From contig NZ_JAFCGY010000003.1 in assembly GCF_016836705.1 (NCBI RefSeq), positions 62,001 to 126,000 of the forward strand: a stretch of 64,000 nt of DNA. The letters run 5' to 3'. The translations under genes and the position numbers were made by a program. The notes under the pieces are model-generated. The model made no database searches and was not told the origin of the DNA. It saw only the letters and a program-made list of their open reading frames with translations. The stretch's first letter is position 1. Each line of letters opens with the position of its first letter. This document shows, one piece after another, positions 31,509-41,126 of this stretch. Origin of the DNA: Mesorhizobium caraganae. Its GTDB lineage: Bacteria > Pseudomonadota > Alphaproteobacteria > Rhizobiales > Rhizobiaceae.

Positions 31509-31821
31509 AACATCTTCCTGAAGCGGATTGTTCGAAGTTTCTCTTTCGAACAGAACGAAAAGTCACCAGCGACACAGGTGTTGTTGCCGACGTTGTGGTG
31601 GTGGTTGAAGATCCGCCCGGCTACCGTGAAAGCCGGGGACTGCCGCCGCTCTAGATGCTGAACTTTCGCATATCAATATGGCTACTGGGTTGCAGTCGGA
31701 AAGTCGCATAAGATAGATTATGGAACTTATGCGTTTGCCACCAGCCGGGAATTGCTGCTGATTTTCATAGGCTTGGCACGATCGATTCGTGTTGCCTTGA
31801 GCAGACGGCCAACGCTACGCT
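31509..31821. other. intergenic stretch without a supported gene
   Basis: Lower GC than its surroundings. A short open stretch before 31654 ends VVVVVEDPPGYRESRGLPPL, but it has no start or recognisable family. Nothing else is seen. Confidence 0.4.
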
Positions 31822-31827
31822 GTGTCG

Positions 31828-32589
31828 ATGACGACTGCAAAGCGAGACATCGAAGCGGCGATCGAAGTGTTCGTGCATGGCTTCAGCACCGACAAGAGCC
31901 ACAGCTTTCCATATGAGGCCAGCCGCGTCGGACCCTTGTGGCTGATGCGCGATGCCGAGCGCAAGAATCCTCGCGACTATCGCGGCGAAGAATGGGTCGT
32001 CCATGACGTCACCGCCGAGGAAGCCGATGCGATCGTGCGGCAGCACGCGCGGTCAAGCTTTGCTGTTTCCGTCGTGATCGCCAGCGACGAACCGGATCAG
32101 CCGGTGCGAACCACCTACAAGGCTCTCGGCTACCGGCTGCTGCGGACGGAAGGTTTCTTCGTCCAGCCATTGCGTCAGATCCCGGATCCGCCAGCCGCTA
32201 TCTCAATCGAGCGTGTACAGACAGTCGAACGGGCGGCGCAGCTGGCAAAGATCATGCGCAGGCGGCCGATCGCGGCCGATCTGCTCGGCGACAGCGCGCC
32301 GTTCCGCCAGTATGTGGCGCTCGATGGCGACGCTATCGTCGGGCGTGTGCGCAGCATAGACGCCGTCGGCGCCACCTGGTGCTCGGCCATGCATGTCGAA
32401 CCTTCACACCGGCGCCGCGGCATTGGGCAGGCGCTGATGTCCAAAATGCTGAAGGACGACCGGGCGCGTGGGTCGCAGTGCTCGATGCTGTTGGCGACGC
32501 ATGCCGGAGCGCTGCTTTATCCCCGCATGGGTTATGAGCGGATTGGAACGCTGCTGATATTCGGACCAAAGAGCCGAACATCCTCATAA
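31828..32589 (+). CDS. GNAT-family N-acetyltransferase
   Basis: A 253-residue protein. The C-terminal half carries the acetyl-CoA-binding motif A (HVEPSHRRRGIGQALMSKML) and the following LLATHAGALLYPRMGYERIG of motif B. The N-terminal half may be a degenerate second GNAT-like fold. The ATG at 31828 is taken; a GTG two codons upstream is possible. Substrate unknown. Confidence 0.85.
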   Translation: MTTAKRDIEAAIEVFVHGFSTDKSHSFPYEASRVGPLWLMRDAERKNPRDYRGEEWVVHDVTAEEADAIVRQHARSSFAVSVVIASDEPDQPVRTTYKALGYRLLRTEGFFVQPLRQIPDPPAAISIERVQTVERAAQLAKIMRRRPIAADLLGDSAPFRQYVALDGDAIVGRVRSIDAVGATWCSAMHVEPSHRRRGIGQALMSKMLKDDRARGSQCSMLLATHAGALLYPRMGYERIGTLLIFGPKSRTSS

Positions 32590-32602
32590 ACAGCCGTTCG
32601 CA

Positions 32603-33421
32603 TCACGCTGATTCATAAGGAATTTCGATCACCATGCCATCATAGGCCGGCACCACAGTGTCAGGCATCTCGGCCATCACCGTGGCATAGTCGAGCGGCA
32701 CATGCATATGCGTCAGCACGGCCTGTTTCGGGGTCAGTTTTTCAATCCAGCCGAGCGCCTGACTGAGCGACAAATGGCTGGGATGGGTGTTGTGCTGCAA
32801 GGCGTCGATGACCAGCATCTCCAGGCCGCGCAGCCGCTCGGCGGTGGCGTCGGGGAAGTCGCTGATATCGGGGCAATAGGCCAGCCCGCCGATGCGGAAA
32901 CCGAGCGAAATAATGTCGCCATGGATCTGCGGCAGCGGCTCAAGGGTGAGGGCACCGCCCTCGCCTTCAATGGTCACCGGCCTTGCATGATCGATGATGT
33001 GCGGCTTGACTATCGGCGGATAGGAACTGCCCAGTGGCGTCTCGAAGCAATAGCCGAACGCCTCGCGCAGCCTAAGCATCGTCTGCTGGTCGGCGTGGAT
33101 GTCGATCAGACGGCGCTGTTCGAGCACGTAGCCGCGCAGATCGTCGATGCCGTGGATGTGGTCGGCATGCGGATGCGTGTAGACAACGGCGTCGATGCGC
33201 TTGACCGCCGCCATCAGCATCTGCTCGCGAAAATCAGGCCCGGTATCGATGACGACGGTGGTTTTGGATCCATTTGCCGCAATTCGCTCGACGAGTGCCG
33301 CAGAGCGCGTGCGTCGGTTCTTCGGATTGGCCGGGTCGCAATTGCCCCAGTCGCCGGTGATGCGCGGCGTGCCGGGCGACGAGCCGCAGCCGAGAATGGT
33401 AAGACGCAGCCGGTCGCTCAT
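32603..33421 (-). CDS. MBL-fold metal-dependent hydrolase (PhnP/RNase Z-like branch)
   Basis: Metallo-beta-lactamase fold enzyme of 272 residues. The N-terminus LTILGCGSSPGTPRITGDWGNCDPANPKNRR, the metal motif THPHADHIHGIDDLRG and later conserved histidines (PQIHGDIISLGF, THMHVPLDY) fit the PhnP-like cyclic-phosphodiesterase branch. In alphaproteobacteria it lies next to the TatD gene, as here (3-bp gap), within the metG-holB-tmk run. Confidence 0.9.
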   Translation of the reverse strand: MSDRLRLTILGCGSSPGTPRITGDWGNCDPANPKNRRTRSAALVERIAANGSKTTVVIDTGPDFREQMLMAAVKRIDAVVYTHPHADHIHGIDDLRGYVLEQRRLIDIHADQQTMLRLREAFGYCFETPLGSSYPPIVKPHIIDHARPVTIEGEGGALTLEPLPQIHGDIISLGFRIGGLAYCPDISDFPDATAERLRGLEMLVIDALQHNTHPSHLSLSQALGWIEKLTPKQAVLTHMHVPLDYATVMAEMPDTVVPAYDGMVIEIPYESA

Positions 33422-33424
33422 GCG

Positions 33425-34213
33425 TCAGAGCCCGGAGGGCCGCGGCATCTTGCCGAACAGCCGGAAGAAATTCGCCGTCGTCAGCGTCGCGATCTCGGCC
33501 TCGTCAACGCCGATGGTTTCGGCCAGCACCTTAGCCGTGTGCGCGACATAGGCAGGTTCGTTTCGTTTGCCGCGAAACGGCACCGGCGCGAGATAGGGCG
33601 CGTCGGTTTCGACCAGCAGCCGGTCGTGCGGCACATCGGCAGCGATGGCGCGCAATTCGGCCGAGTTCTTGAAGGTCAGGATGCCCGAGAAGGACACATA
33701 GCCGCCGAGCTTCACGCCGACTTCGGCCAGCCGGCGACCGGAGGAAAAACAATGCAGGATGAAGGGGAAGGCGCCCTTCCCTGTTTCGTCCTCCAGGATG
33801 GCAGCCATGTCGTCATCGGCGTCGCGCGAATGGATGACCAGCGGCAGGCCGGTCTCGCGCGCGGCTGAGATATGGGTGCGGAATCCCTGCGCTTGCGCAT
33901 CGCGCGGCGCCTTGTCGTAGAAATAGTCGAGCCCGGCCTCACCGATCGCCACCACTTTGGGATGCGCGGACAGGCGCACAAGCTCCTCGGCCGTCACATC
34001 CAGCTCTTCGCCGGCATTGTGCGGATGGGTGCCGACCGAGCAGTAAACCTCGTCGAAACTCTCCGCGATCTCAAGCACTTGCTGAAACCGCTTCACACGG
34101 GTTGAGATGGTCACCATGCGACCGATCCCGGCGGCCTTGGCGCGGGCAACGATGGCCGCCCGCTCCTCGGCGAAATCCGGAAAGTCGAGATGGCAATGGC
34201 TGTCGACGAGCAT
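33425..34213 (-). CDS. TatD-family metal-dependent hydrolase
   Basis: TIM-barrel metallohydrolase of 262 residues. The metal motif DSHCHLD is at the N-terminus, with VGTHPHNAGE, AIGEAGLDYFYDKAPRDAQAQGF, LVIHSRDADDD and LLVETDAPYLAP. Family members are 3'-5' exonucleases or deoxyribonucleases. The ATG at 34213 ([11 protein letters not shown]) shares its last base region with the metG stop (TGATG), so they are coupled. Confidence 0.94.
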   Translation of the reverse strand: MLVDSHCHLDFPDFAEERAAIVARAKAAGIGRMVTISTRVKRFQQVLEIAESFDEVYCSVGTHPHNAGEELDVTAEELVRLSAHPKVVAIGEAGLDYFYDKAPRDAQAQGFRTHISAARETGLPLVIHSRDADDDMAAILEDETGKGAFPFILHCFSSGRRLAEVGVKLGGYVSFSGILTFKNSAELRAIAADVPHDRLLVETDAPYLAPVPFRGKRNEPAYVAHTAKVLAETIGVDEAEIATLTTANFFRLFGKMPRPSGL

Positions 34214-35766
34214 CAGGCGCTCGCCTCCGGCTTTTCCACGTAACGCGGAAAGACGCCCTCTGGCACGGGCAGTGCCGTGCCAGAAACAAGGGCATAGTCT
34301 GCATGGACATGCGCAAAGTCGCGATTGTCTGCCGGCACCGCCAGCAGGTCGAGCAGCTTTGCCGCCGAACCCGGAATGTAGGGCTGGCTCAGAAGTGCCA
34401 CGCGACGCACGATCTCGGCGGTCGTCCACAGCACCGTTTCCATGCGCGCCGGATCAGTCTTCTTCAGCGCCCATGGCGCCTGCGAGGCGAAGTAACGATC
34501 GGCTTCAGCCACCACGCCGAAGATCGCGGCCAGTGCCAGATGGATGCCCTGCTCGGCCATCGCCTTGCGCGCCGTGCCCAGCGCTTCCACCGCCTGGTCG
34601 AGGATCGCGCTGTCGGCCTCGGTCAGATCACCCCGCTGCGGCACCACGCCGCCGCAGTTCTTGGCGATCATCGACAGCGAACGCTGCGCCAGATTGCCGA
34701 GGCCGTTGGCAAGGTCGGCATTGGTGCGGTTGACGATGGCTTCATGGCTGTAGCTGCCGTCCTGGCCGAACGGCACCTCGCGCAGGAAGAAATAGCGCAC
34801 CTGGTCGACACCGTAATGCTCGACCATGGTGAACGGGTCGACGACATTGCCGACCGACTTCGACATCTTCTCGCCGCGGTTGAACAGGAAGCCGTGCCCA
34901 AAGACGCGCTTCGGCAGCGGGATGCCTGCAGACATCAGGAAGGCCGGCCAGTAGACGGCGTGGAAGCGTACAATGTCCTTGCCGATGATGTGGGCATCAG
35001 CCGGCCAAAACTTCCATTTCTCATCCTTTTCATCGGGATAGCCGACGCCGGTGATGTAATTTGTCAAGGCGTCGACCCAGACATACATCACATGCTTTTC
35101 GTCGCCCGGCACCGGCACGCCCCAGTCGAAGGTGGTGCGCGAGATCGACAAATCCTTCAAGCCGGATTTGACGAAGCTCATCACCTCATTGCGCCGCTCG
35201 GCCGGTCCGATGAAATCGGGCTGGCTTTCGTAGAGTGCGATAAGCTTGTCCTGATAGGCCGAGAGGCGGAAGAAATAGCTCTCCTCCTCGACCCATTCGA
35301 CCGGCGTTCCCTGCGGCCCGTAGCGGATATCGTCGGCGCGGACTTCGGTTTCCTCCTCGCCGTAATAGGCTTCGTCGCGCACCGAGTACCAGCCGGCATA
35401 GCCGCCCTTGTAGATGTCGCCATTGGCGTCCATCGCCTTCCAGATCGCCTGCGAGGACGCATAGTGCCGCTCTTCGGTGGTGCGGATGAAATCGTCATTG
35501 GAGACGTTCAGCGCCGTCGCCATCTTCCTGAATTCGGCCGCGTTGCGGTCGGCGAGTTCACGCGCGGAAATGCCTTCGCGCCTGGCCGTCTGCAGCATTT
35601 TGATGCCGTGCTCGTCAGTGCCGGTGAGGAAGAAAACTTCTCTGCCGTCGAGCCGCTGGAAGCGGGCTAGCGCGTCGGTGGCGATCACCTCGTAGGCATG
35701 GCCGATATGCGGCTTGCCGTTCGGATAGGAAATCGCGGTCGTGATGTAGAATGTGTCGCGTGACAT
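34213..35766 (-). CDS. metG: methionyl-tRNA synthetase
   Basis: Class I aminoacyl-tRNA synthetase of 517 residues. The HIGH motif is in [14 protein letters not shown], and KMSKS begins at Lys300. The short form without a C-terminal EMAP domain is usual for alphaproteobacteria. The ATG at 35766 ([15 protein letters not shown]) is chosen over an upstream in-frame codon because the Rossmann fold begins at once. It lies 92 bp downstream of holB. Confidence 0.97.
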   Translation of the reverse strand: MSRDTFYITTAISYPNGKPHIGHAYEVIATDALARFQRLDGREVFFLTGTDEHGIKMLQTARREGISARELADRNAAEFRKMATALNVSNDDFIRTTEERHYASSQAIWKAMDANGDIYKGGYAGWYSVRDEAYYGEEETEVRADDIRYGPQGTPVEWVEEESYFFRLSAYQDKLIALYESQPDFIGPAERRNEVMSFVKSGLKDLSISRTTFDWGVPVPGDEKHVMYVWVDALTNYITGVGYPDEKDEKWKFWPADAHIIGKDIVRFHAVYWPAFLMSAGIPLPKRVFGHGFLFNRGEKMSKSVGNVVDPFTMVEHYGVDQVRYFFLREVPFGQDGSYSHEAIVNRTNADLANGLGNLAQRSLSMIAKNCGGVVPQRGDLTEADSAILDQAVEALGTARKAMAEQGIHLALAAIFGVVAEADRYFASQAPWALKKTDPARMETVLWTTAEIVRRVALLSQPYIPGSAAKLLDLLAVPADNRDFAHVHADYALVSGTALPVPEGVFPRYVEKPEASA

Positions 35767-35858
35767 GAATGAACCGTCATGAATGTCCGAATTGAATGTG
35801 AGGCGGTGGATATCGCATCGAGACGGCGATTGCCATCCCGACCCGAGGCCGGATCCGG

Positions 35859-36914
35859 TCACATTCGCATTGCGGAATTCAGGCGGTCGATCATGGTCAA
35901 GGCGTGCTGCTTCTTGTCGAGATTGTAGGTGTCGGTCTCAGATATAGCGTTCAGCGCCTCGTGCCAAGTGTCCGACAGGGTTTTCGCCCGCTTGAGGTCG
36001 CCCGCGAGCGCTGCTTCGCTCGCGCCCGCCGAGAGCAGATCCAGCGCGCGGCGGTTGAAGATGTCGAACTGGATCGCCTGGTCGCGGCCGGCGACGGCCT
36101 CGGCAAGGCGATAGGCGCCGGCGACGTCGCTCTTGCCTGTCGCCACCAAAGCGTCGAGCGTGCTTGCAATCTCCAGCCCGCCATATTGTGTCAACAGGAT
36201 CGCATTGCGGGCGCTGCCCCCTGCCCGTTCGGCCAGTGCCGCGCGCGCCGCCGGATCGGCTGGCGGCGGCGGCTCGACGGTTTCCAGAACGCTCATCAGG
36301 CTGCCGGCATCGAGTGGCGCCAACCGCACCATCTGGCAGCGCGAGCGGATCGTCGGCAACAGGCTGCCCGGCGCATGGACGATGAGGATGAACAGCGTAC
36401 GGGCCGGCGGCTCCTCGAGGTTCTTCAGCAAGGCATTGGCGGCGTTGGTGTTCATGTCGTCGGCCGGATCGATGATCACCACCCGGTAGCTGCCGTCATG
36501 CGAGGTCAGCGACAGGAAGCGGTTGACCTTGCGTATCTCATCGACGGTGACGACCGTCTTGAAGCTCTTGGTCTTGTCGTTCAGCGGCCGCGTCAGATGC
36601 AGCACGCCGGGATGCGCCCCGGTGGCGATCTGGCGAAACAGCGGTGAGGCCGGGTCGGGAACGGCAAATATTTCCGGCGCCGTTTCGAAGGACGGATGCT
36701 TCAACAGATGATGCGCAAGGTGAAAGGCGAGCGTCGCCTTGCCGATGCCGACCGGCCCGGCAAAGATCAGAGCATGCGGCAGTTTTCCCGAGCGATAGGC
36801 GGCAGCGAGCATCGCGGCCGCCTGCTCATGGCCGACCAGACGCAGCGTTTCGGACGGCTCCGGTACGCCGTCCAGCGTGTCGTGCTGTTCGGGGGCGATG
36901 CGTTCGAAGATCAT
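35859..36914 (-). CDS. holB: DNA polymerase III delta-prime subunit
   Basis: Clamp-loader subunit of 351 residues. An AAA+ fold is seen with [38 protein letters not shown] (P-loop) and [33 protein letters not shown], typical of delta-prime, and no RCxxAG-type gamma extension. The start overlaps tmk by ATGA. The tmk-holB-metG-tatD order is the conserved bacterial cluster. Confidence 0.95.
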   Translation of the reverse strand: MIFERIAPEQHDTLDGVPEPSETLRLVGHEQAAAMLAAAYRSGKLPHALIFAGPVGIGKATLAFHLAHHLLKHPSFETAPEIFAVPDPASPLFRQIATGAHPGVLHLTRPLNDKTKSFKTVVTVDEIRKVNRFLSLTSHDGSYRVVIIDPADDMNTNAANALLKNLEEPPARTLFILIVHAPGSLLPTIRSRCQMVRLAPLDAGSLMSVLETVEPPPPADPAARAALAERAGGSARNAILLTQYGGLEIASTLDALVATGKSDVAGAYRLAEAVAGRDQAIQFDIFNRRALDLLSAGASEAALAGDLKRAKTLSDTWHEALNAISETDTYNLDKKQHALTMIDRLNSAMRM

Positions 36915-37621
36915 GCGGGCGCTGCCTGTCTGTTGCGCGTCGGCGCCCTCGCCTCGAGTGCGGCGAACACGGCCGCGGTGATGACATCCTCCACCGTATC
37001 GGGAGGCGCCGACGCGTCGATGACGATGCAGCGGTCCGGCTCGGCGGCGGCAATTGCCAGGAAGGCGTCGCGGCGGCGCTGGTGGATGTCCAGCGTCTCC
37101 TTTTCGAAGCGGTCCGGGCCGTCGCCGGCGCCACGCCGCGCGGTGGCGCGCCGCAGGCCCTCAGTGGGATCGATGTCGAGGATCAGCGTCATGTCAGGCA
37201 TCATGCCGTTGATGGCGACCTCTTCCAGCGCTTCCATGAAGGCCGGATCGAGGCCCCCGGTGACGCCCTGGTAGACGCGGGACGAATCCAGGAAACGGTC
37301 ACACAGCACGATGGAGCCGCGCTCGACCGCCGGCCGGATGACCTGCTCGACATGGTCGGAACGCGCGGCGGCGAACAGCAGCGCCTCCATCTTCGGCCCG
37401 AATGGCTCGGCGGCGCCCGAAAGCAGGACATGTCTTACCGCCTCGGCGCCGGGTGACCCCCCGGGTTCGCGGGTGACGAGAACATCATATTTCTTGGCGC
37501 GCATCTTCCTGGCCAGCCGCTCGATCTGCGTCGACTTGCCTGCGCCCTCGCCGCCTTCGAAGGTGATGAAAAATCCGCGCGCCAACCGAAAGGCCTTTGT
37601 CCTGTTTTGCGCTGACGTCAT
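36911..37621 (-). CDS. tmk: thymidylate kinase
   Basis: dTMP kinase of 236 residues. P-loop [11 protein letters not shown] at residues 21-31, DRY-like motif [14 protein letters not shown], and the LID region [17 protein letters not shown]. The ATG at 37621 is chosen; an upstream in-frame codon at 37699 would overlap unrelated sequence. It is coupled to holB. Confidence 0.95.
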   Translation of the reverse strand: MTSAQNRTKAFRLARGFFITFEGGEGAGKSTQIERLARKMRAKKYDVLVTREPGGSPGAEAVRHVLLSGAAEPFGPKMEALLFAAARSDHVEQVIRPAVERGSIVLCDRFLDSSRVYQGVTGGLDPAFMEALEEVAINGMMPDMTLILDIDPTEGLRRATARRGAGDGPDRFEKETLDIHQRRRDAFLAIAAAEPDRCIVIDASAPPDTVEDVITAAVFAALEARAPTRNRQAAPA

Positions 37622-37661
37622 AGTCCGGACCTTATCAAAGGTCCACGATTCTGACGCTGCT

Positions 37662-38828
37662 TTAACGCAACCAGCCGACGGCCAGTTCCTTGGCGGCATC
37701 GAACGCGCGTTGCGGCAGCGTGCCGACGCCGACCGATTCGGCGGCGAAAAGCGGCGTCTCCTGGCTCAGCGTGTCGCCGATCCAGACGCGCAGCTCACCG
37801 ACTGGCTGGCCCTCCTCTACCGGCGCTGACACTGGCCCCTGATAGACGATCTTTGCGGTCAGCTTGTCGCGGTTGGCGATCGGCAGCAGAACGTTGATCG
37901 GCGCCTTTGCTTTCAGCGCCACGCCGGATTTGGCGCCGCCGAACACCTGGGCCTCGCCGACCACTTCGTTGCTGGCGAATATCTCGGTCTTCTCGAAAGA
38001 CCGGACGCCCCATTCGAGCAGCTTTCGCGCTTCCTCGGCGCGCTCGCGATCGTTCGCCAGTCCGCTCATCGCCGCGATCACCCGTGTCCCGTCATGGCTG
38101 ACCGAGCCGACAATGCCGAAACCGCCCGCCTCGCTTGCACCGACCGCCAGTCCGTCGGCGCCGATGCCCATGGCGAGCAACGGGTTGCGGTTCCTTTGCG
38201 AAATCTTGTTCCAGGTGAAATCGGCCCGGCCATAGTAGAGGTAGAGCTCGGGGTATTCGCGCCACAGGTGCAAGCCAAGCTGCGCCAGTTCGCGCACCGT
38301 CGTCTGCTGTCCGTCGGCCGGCAGGCCGGTCGAATTGACGAATGTCGATTTCGCCAGCCCGATCTGGCGGGCGCGATCGTTCATCTGCGCGGCGAAATTC
38401 TCTTCGGAGCCCGCCATGCCCTCGGCCAGCACCATGCAGCCGTCATTGGCGGCCTGTATGGTGACGCCCTGGATCAGGTCCTCGACCCGGACCGCCGATT
38501 TGAGCTTGGCGAACATGGTCGACGTTCCCGACGGGGCGCCGCCCTTGCGCCAGGCGTTCTCCGAGACCACGAAGGTGTCGTCGAGGGTCATGCGCTTCGA
38601 CTTGATGGCGTTGAAGACCATCTCCATGGTCATCAGTTTGGCCATCGAGGCCGGCGGGATCGGTTGGTCGGCATCCTTGGAAAACAGCACCGTGCCGGTT
38701 TCGGCATCGATCATGAAAGCCTGCGTGGCCTTGGTCTCAAAAAGCTGCGCATTGGCCGGAACCAGCGCGGCCAACAAAAGGCCAAGACCCAAAAGCCCGG
38801 CGAAAGGGTGGACAAGGCGAAATCGCAT
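37662..38828 (-). CDS. D-alanyl-D-alanine carboxypeptidase family protein lacking SxN and KTG motifs
   Basis: Low-molecular-weight penicillin-binding-protein homologue of 388 residues with a signal peptide ([19 protein letters not shown]). The peptidase S11 domain keeps SxxK (S61-M-A-K64 in PPASMAKLM). The SxN position reads A126-A-N128 (IQAANDGC) and the KTG position reads A228-V-G230 ([16 protein letters not shown]). A C-terminal DacA beta-domain is present ([26 protein letters not shown]). Without these two motifs it may not be an active enzyme. It lies between tmk and rlpA. Confidence 0.88.
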   Translation of the reverse strand: MRFRLVHPFAGLLGLGLLLAALVPANAQLFETKATQAFMIDAETGTVLFSKDADQPIPPASMAKLMTMEMVFNAIKSKRMTLDDTFVVSENAWRKGGAPSGTSTMFAKLKSAVRVEDLIQGVTIQAANDGCMVLAEGMAGSEENFAAQMNDRARQIGLAKSTFVNSTGLPADGQQTTVRELAQLGLHLWREYPELYLYYGRADFTWNKISQRNRNPLLAMGIGADGLAVGASEAGGFGIVGSVSHDGTRVIAAMSGLANDRERAEEARKLLEWGVRSFEKTEIFASNEVVGEAQVFGGAKSGVALKAKAPINVLLPIANRDKLTAKIVYQGPVSAPVEEGQPVGELRVWIGDTLSQETPLFAAESVGVGTLPQRAFDAAKELAVGWLR

Positions 38829-38930
38829 GAGAGGCTCGACCGTTGGCCTGCAGGAAACGTGCCGCAAGGCTATCAGGCTTCTTCCCGGCGGATCAACCGC
38901 GCAATGGGAAAACCGGCATGCCGTTGTTGA

Positions 38931-40139
38931 TCAGTCGCGCACAGCCAGTGCGTCCGGCGCGCCATGCGACCACGCCGCGCGCAGGAGGTCGTCGACATTG
39001 CCGTGGCCATCCGGATAGACATTGACCGCGTACCAGTCATTGCCGTCGAGTTCGGTGCTCTGGATTTCGGTCCTGCCGAAGGGTTTGAGGGCTTCAGCCA
39101 CCCGCCTCGCCTCGGCGGCATCGTCGAAGGAGCCGGCGGCGACATAATCGGACGTTGCCGGGGCGGCCTGTGGATTGGATTTTTTCCACGATTGCAGAAT
39201 GTCGGCCGGCGACATGCCCTGGTCGTCCAGTGCTGCAAAGACGTCGGCGCGCTGCACGCGTTCATCCGCATAGGACAGCGAGGCCACGGCAAAAGGCGAC
39301 TCGGGCCGCTGAGGCACGATCGGTCCGAATTCGGGCAGCGTGATGTCGCCCAAAGCCGGCGCCTGCACCGACATTACGGGCTGCGCCTCGGTGCCGGAAT
39401 TGGTCAGCTGGCCGGGGAACGGCACGGCGGCGGCGCCGACCGGCAGGCTTGGCGAAGGTCCGTTCATGGCAACCATGACGCCGGTCGGCAAACCATCCGA
39501 CGGGTCCGGTATGCGGTTGCCAGGATGGTAGGAAGCCATCAGATACTGGTCATCGTCGCCGTCGAGCGGCGCGCGGCCGACATATTCGACCTTGACCTTG
39601 GCGGTGCCGACCTTGGCGTAGTCGAGCATCTGCGCGGCACGCTCCGAGACATCGATGATGCGGCCCTCATGGTACGGGCCGCGGTCGTTCACGCGCACGA
39701 TAACCGAACTGCCGGTTTCGAGGTTGGTGACACGGGCATAGCTCGGCAGCGGCATGGTCGGATGCGCCGCCGTCAGATGCGTCATGTCGTACACTTCGCC
39801 ATTGGCGGTGAGACGGCCGTGGAAGGCGTCGCCGTACCAGGAGGCCAGCCCGACCTTGGCGTAGCGCTTGTCTTCCTTGGGGTAATACCACTTGCCGCGC
39901 ACCTGATAAGGCTTGCCCAGTTGGTCACGGCCGCCGCCGCGCCGCATGTATTGGACGCGCGGGCTGGCCTTCACGCCATACTCGGTCTCGGCAAAATATT
40001 CCTTCGAGCGAGGCTTCTTGTAGACCATCGCTTTCGACTCGGACTGCGGCGACGCGCAGGCGGCCAGCAACGCAGCCGAAAGAGCGCACAAGACCAAAGC
40101 AGGAGCGCGACGAAGACGCCGATGCGTCGTGGTCTGCAT
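38931..40139 (-). CDS. rlpA: septal ring lytic transglycosylase RlpA family lipoprotein
   Basis: Lipoprotein of 402 residues with lipobox LLAACAS (Cys28). A double-psi beta-barrel RlpA domain occupies about 95-190 (ASWYGDAFHGRLTANGEVYDMTHLTAAHPTMPLPS with GPYHEGRIIDVSERAA), and a C-terminal SPOR domain about 325-395 (DYVAAGSFDDAAEARRVAEALKPFGRTEIQS). It probably acts on denuded glycan at division sites. ATG 40139 is preferred over 40157. Confidence 0.93.
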   Translation of the reverse strand: MQTTTHRRLRRAPALVLCALSAALLAACASPQSESKAMVYKKPRSKEYFAETEYGVKASPRVQYMRRGGGRDQLGKPYQVRGKWYYPKEDKRYAKVGLASWYGDAFHGRLTANGEVYDMTHLTAAHPTMPLPSYARVTNLETGSSVIVRVNDRGPYHEGRIIDVSERAAQMLDYAKVGTAKVKVEYVGRAPLDGDDDQYLMASYHPGNRIPDPSDGLPTGVMVAMNGPSPSLPVGAAAVPFPGQLTNSGTEAQPVMSVQAPALGDITLPEFGPIVPQRPESPFAVASLSYADERVQRADVFAALDDQGMSPADILQSWKKSNPQAAPATSDYVAAGSFDDAAEARRVAEALKPFGRTEIQSTELDGNDWYAVNVYPDGHGNVDDLLRAAWSHGAPDALAVRD

Positions 40140-40664
40140 GTTTTCAGATGTCCCCAACTATATCGACACAGGCACCGTTTTTAGAATCTCGGCGGAGCCA
40201 GAGCAGCAATGCCTGCGACGCGCCAATCCCCATCCCCTTGTGCGCAGGAATTGTTTATCAGCGTATTAATCGATTGTGTCCGGAACCGGGCAGGATTGTG
40301 GCGGCGGCCGCACCGCTGCCGACGTCAGGCCGTATCCGTCATTGCGGCTCGATGGAGGGGAGTTCCTGCGCTGTCACATGCGACAGCCTCTGGCGCTTTA
40401 CCAGGACCGGCTTCTCGTAGGTCTTTTTCATGGTTTCCCCACTTGCTCCTGTATTTGGCAAGCACAGATTGGCCGGTGTTTCGCCGCATTGTCAATGTTC
40501 GGGACAGAACAAGCGGCTCACTGTCATGTTTCGGTAGATATTCGATGCCGACGATCTTGCACTGTTGACAGGCCTTTGCAGCGCGCACTAGAGCAATGAA
40601 ACGCGCATGGTCTCCCTTCGCTGCTGCTTCCAGCAGCCAGGAACGGCGATCAGGACGAGCGCGC
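40140..40664. other. rlpA to attachment-site spacer
   Basis: Apart from the RiPP-like ORF, this 525-bp stretch has no supported gene. A ttgaca sequence near 40566 with a TAGAGC about 17 bases on could be the original tRNA promoter, now left behind at the truncated tRNA copy (inference). Confidence 0.35.
40339..40431 (-). CDS. putative RiPP precursor peptide (lasso-leader-like)
   Basis: A 30-residue frame, MKKTYEKPVLVKRQRLSHVT followed by AQELPSIEPQ, with a GGGGA ribosome site upstream. The leader carries YxxPxL (YEKPVL) and a threonine (T20) one residue before an alanine, resembling lasso-type leaders recognised by RRE proteins. Mesorhizobium genomes contain many peptides beginning MKKTYEKP that are annotated as putative RiPP precursors (general knowledge). 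The presumed core is only about nine residues and no modifying enzyme is nearby, so the product is unknown. Confidence 0.55.
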   Translation of the reverse strand: MKKTYEKPVLVKRQRLSHVTAQELPSIEPQ

Positions 40665-40724
40665 AAGTGATTGAAAAATCACGACGGAGGGATGGCCGAG
40701 CGGTTTAAGGCACCGGTCTTGAAA
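40665..40724. repeat. left attachment repeat (partial tRNA-Ser)
   Basis: This 60-bp sequence is identical to 57945-58004. It begins with aagtgattgaaaaatcacga and ends in the anticodon loop (cttgaaa), after which the tRNA sequence is lost. It is the 5' half of the target tRNA left at the chromosome-element junction. Confidence 0.95.
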
Positions 40725-40766
40725 CGTGGTGAACGCCATCCCGGCTGGTCATTGACGGTCCCGAAT

Positions 40767-40790
40767 AGCCCGATTTTCCGGGCTTTTTCT
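40767..40790 (+). terminator. hairpin-T terminator just inside the left end
   Basis: Stem agcccg/cgggct with a TTTTCT tail, 43 bp inside the left repeat. It would stop transcription from the tRNA promoter that now reads into the element. Confidence 0.75.
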
Positions 40791-40922
40791 TTGCCATCAT
40801 CGGCTCGCTGTCCTGCCCCGTCCCTGCCCTTCCCTTGGCGTCCGGTGCCAATTGCGGTGCCAGTTCTTTCCTGCGACTATCGGCAGGTCCATGCGACATG
40901 GATGCGACATGGGAGGGAAGCT

Positions 40923-41126
40923 TTGAACAAGTCAGGATGGCAATATGCTGTGGGGTGCGGCGTAGCGACCATGGTGGGCTCAGGCGCTTTGGGCTTCTTG
41001 CTACAGGCATTTGGCATGAGCGAACGCGGCGGTCTATTGATCGGGGCCGCTGTGACCAGCACCCTTGCTGCTGCACTAGTTTATGACACGGGTGTTAGCG
41101 CCGGCAAATCTAACTCCAGTTACTGA
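40923..41126 (+). CDS. small membrane protein, hypothetical
   Basis: A 67-residue protein starting at TTG 40923, chosen because GGGAGGGAAG lies just upstream. Two hydrophobic segments (YAVGCGVATMVGSGALGFLL, GGLLIGAAVTSTLAAALVYD) are separated by a short polar turn. The topology resembles small phage holin-like proteins, but no family is recognised. Confidence 0.5.
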   Translation: MNKSGWQYAVGCGVATMVGSGALGFLLQAFGMSERGGLLIGAAVTSTLAAALVYDTGVSAGKSNSSY

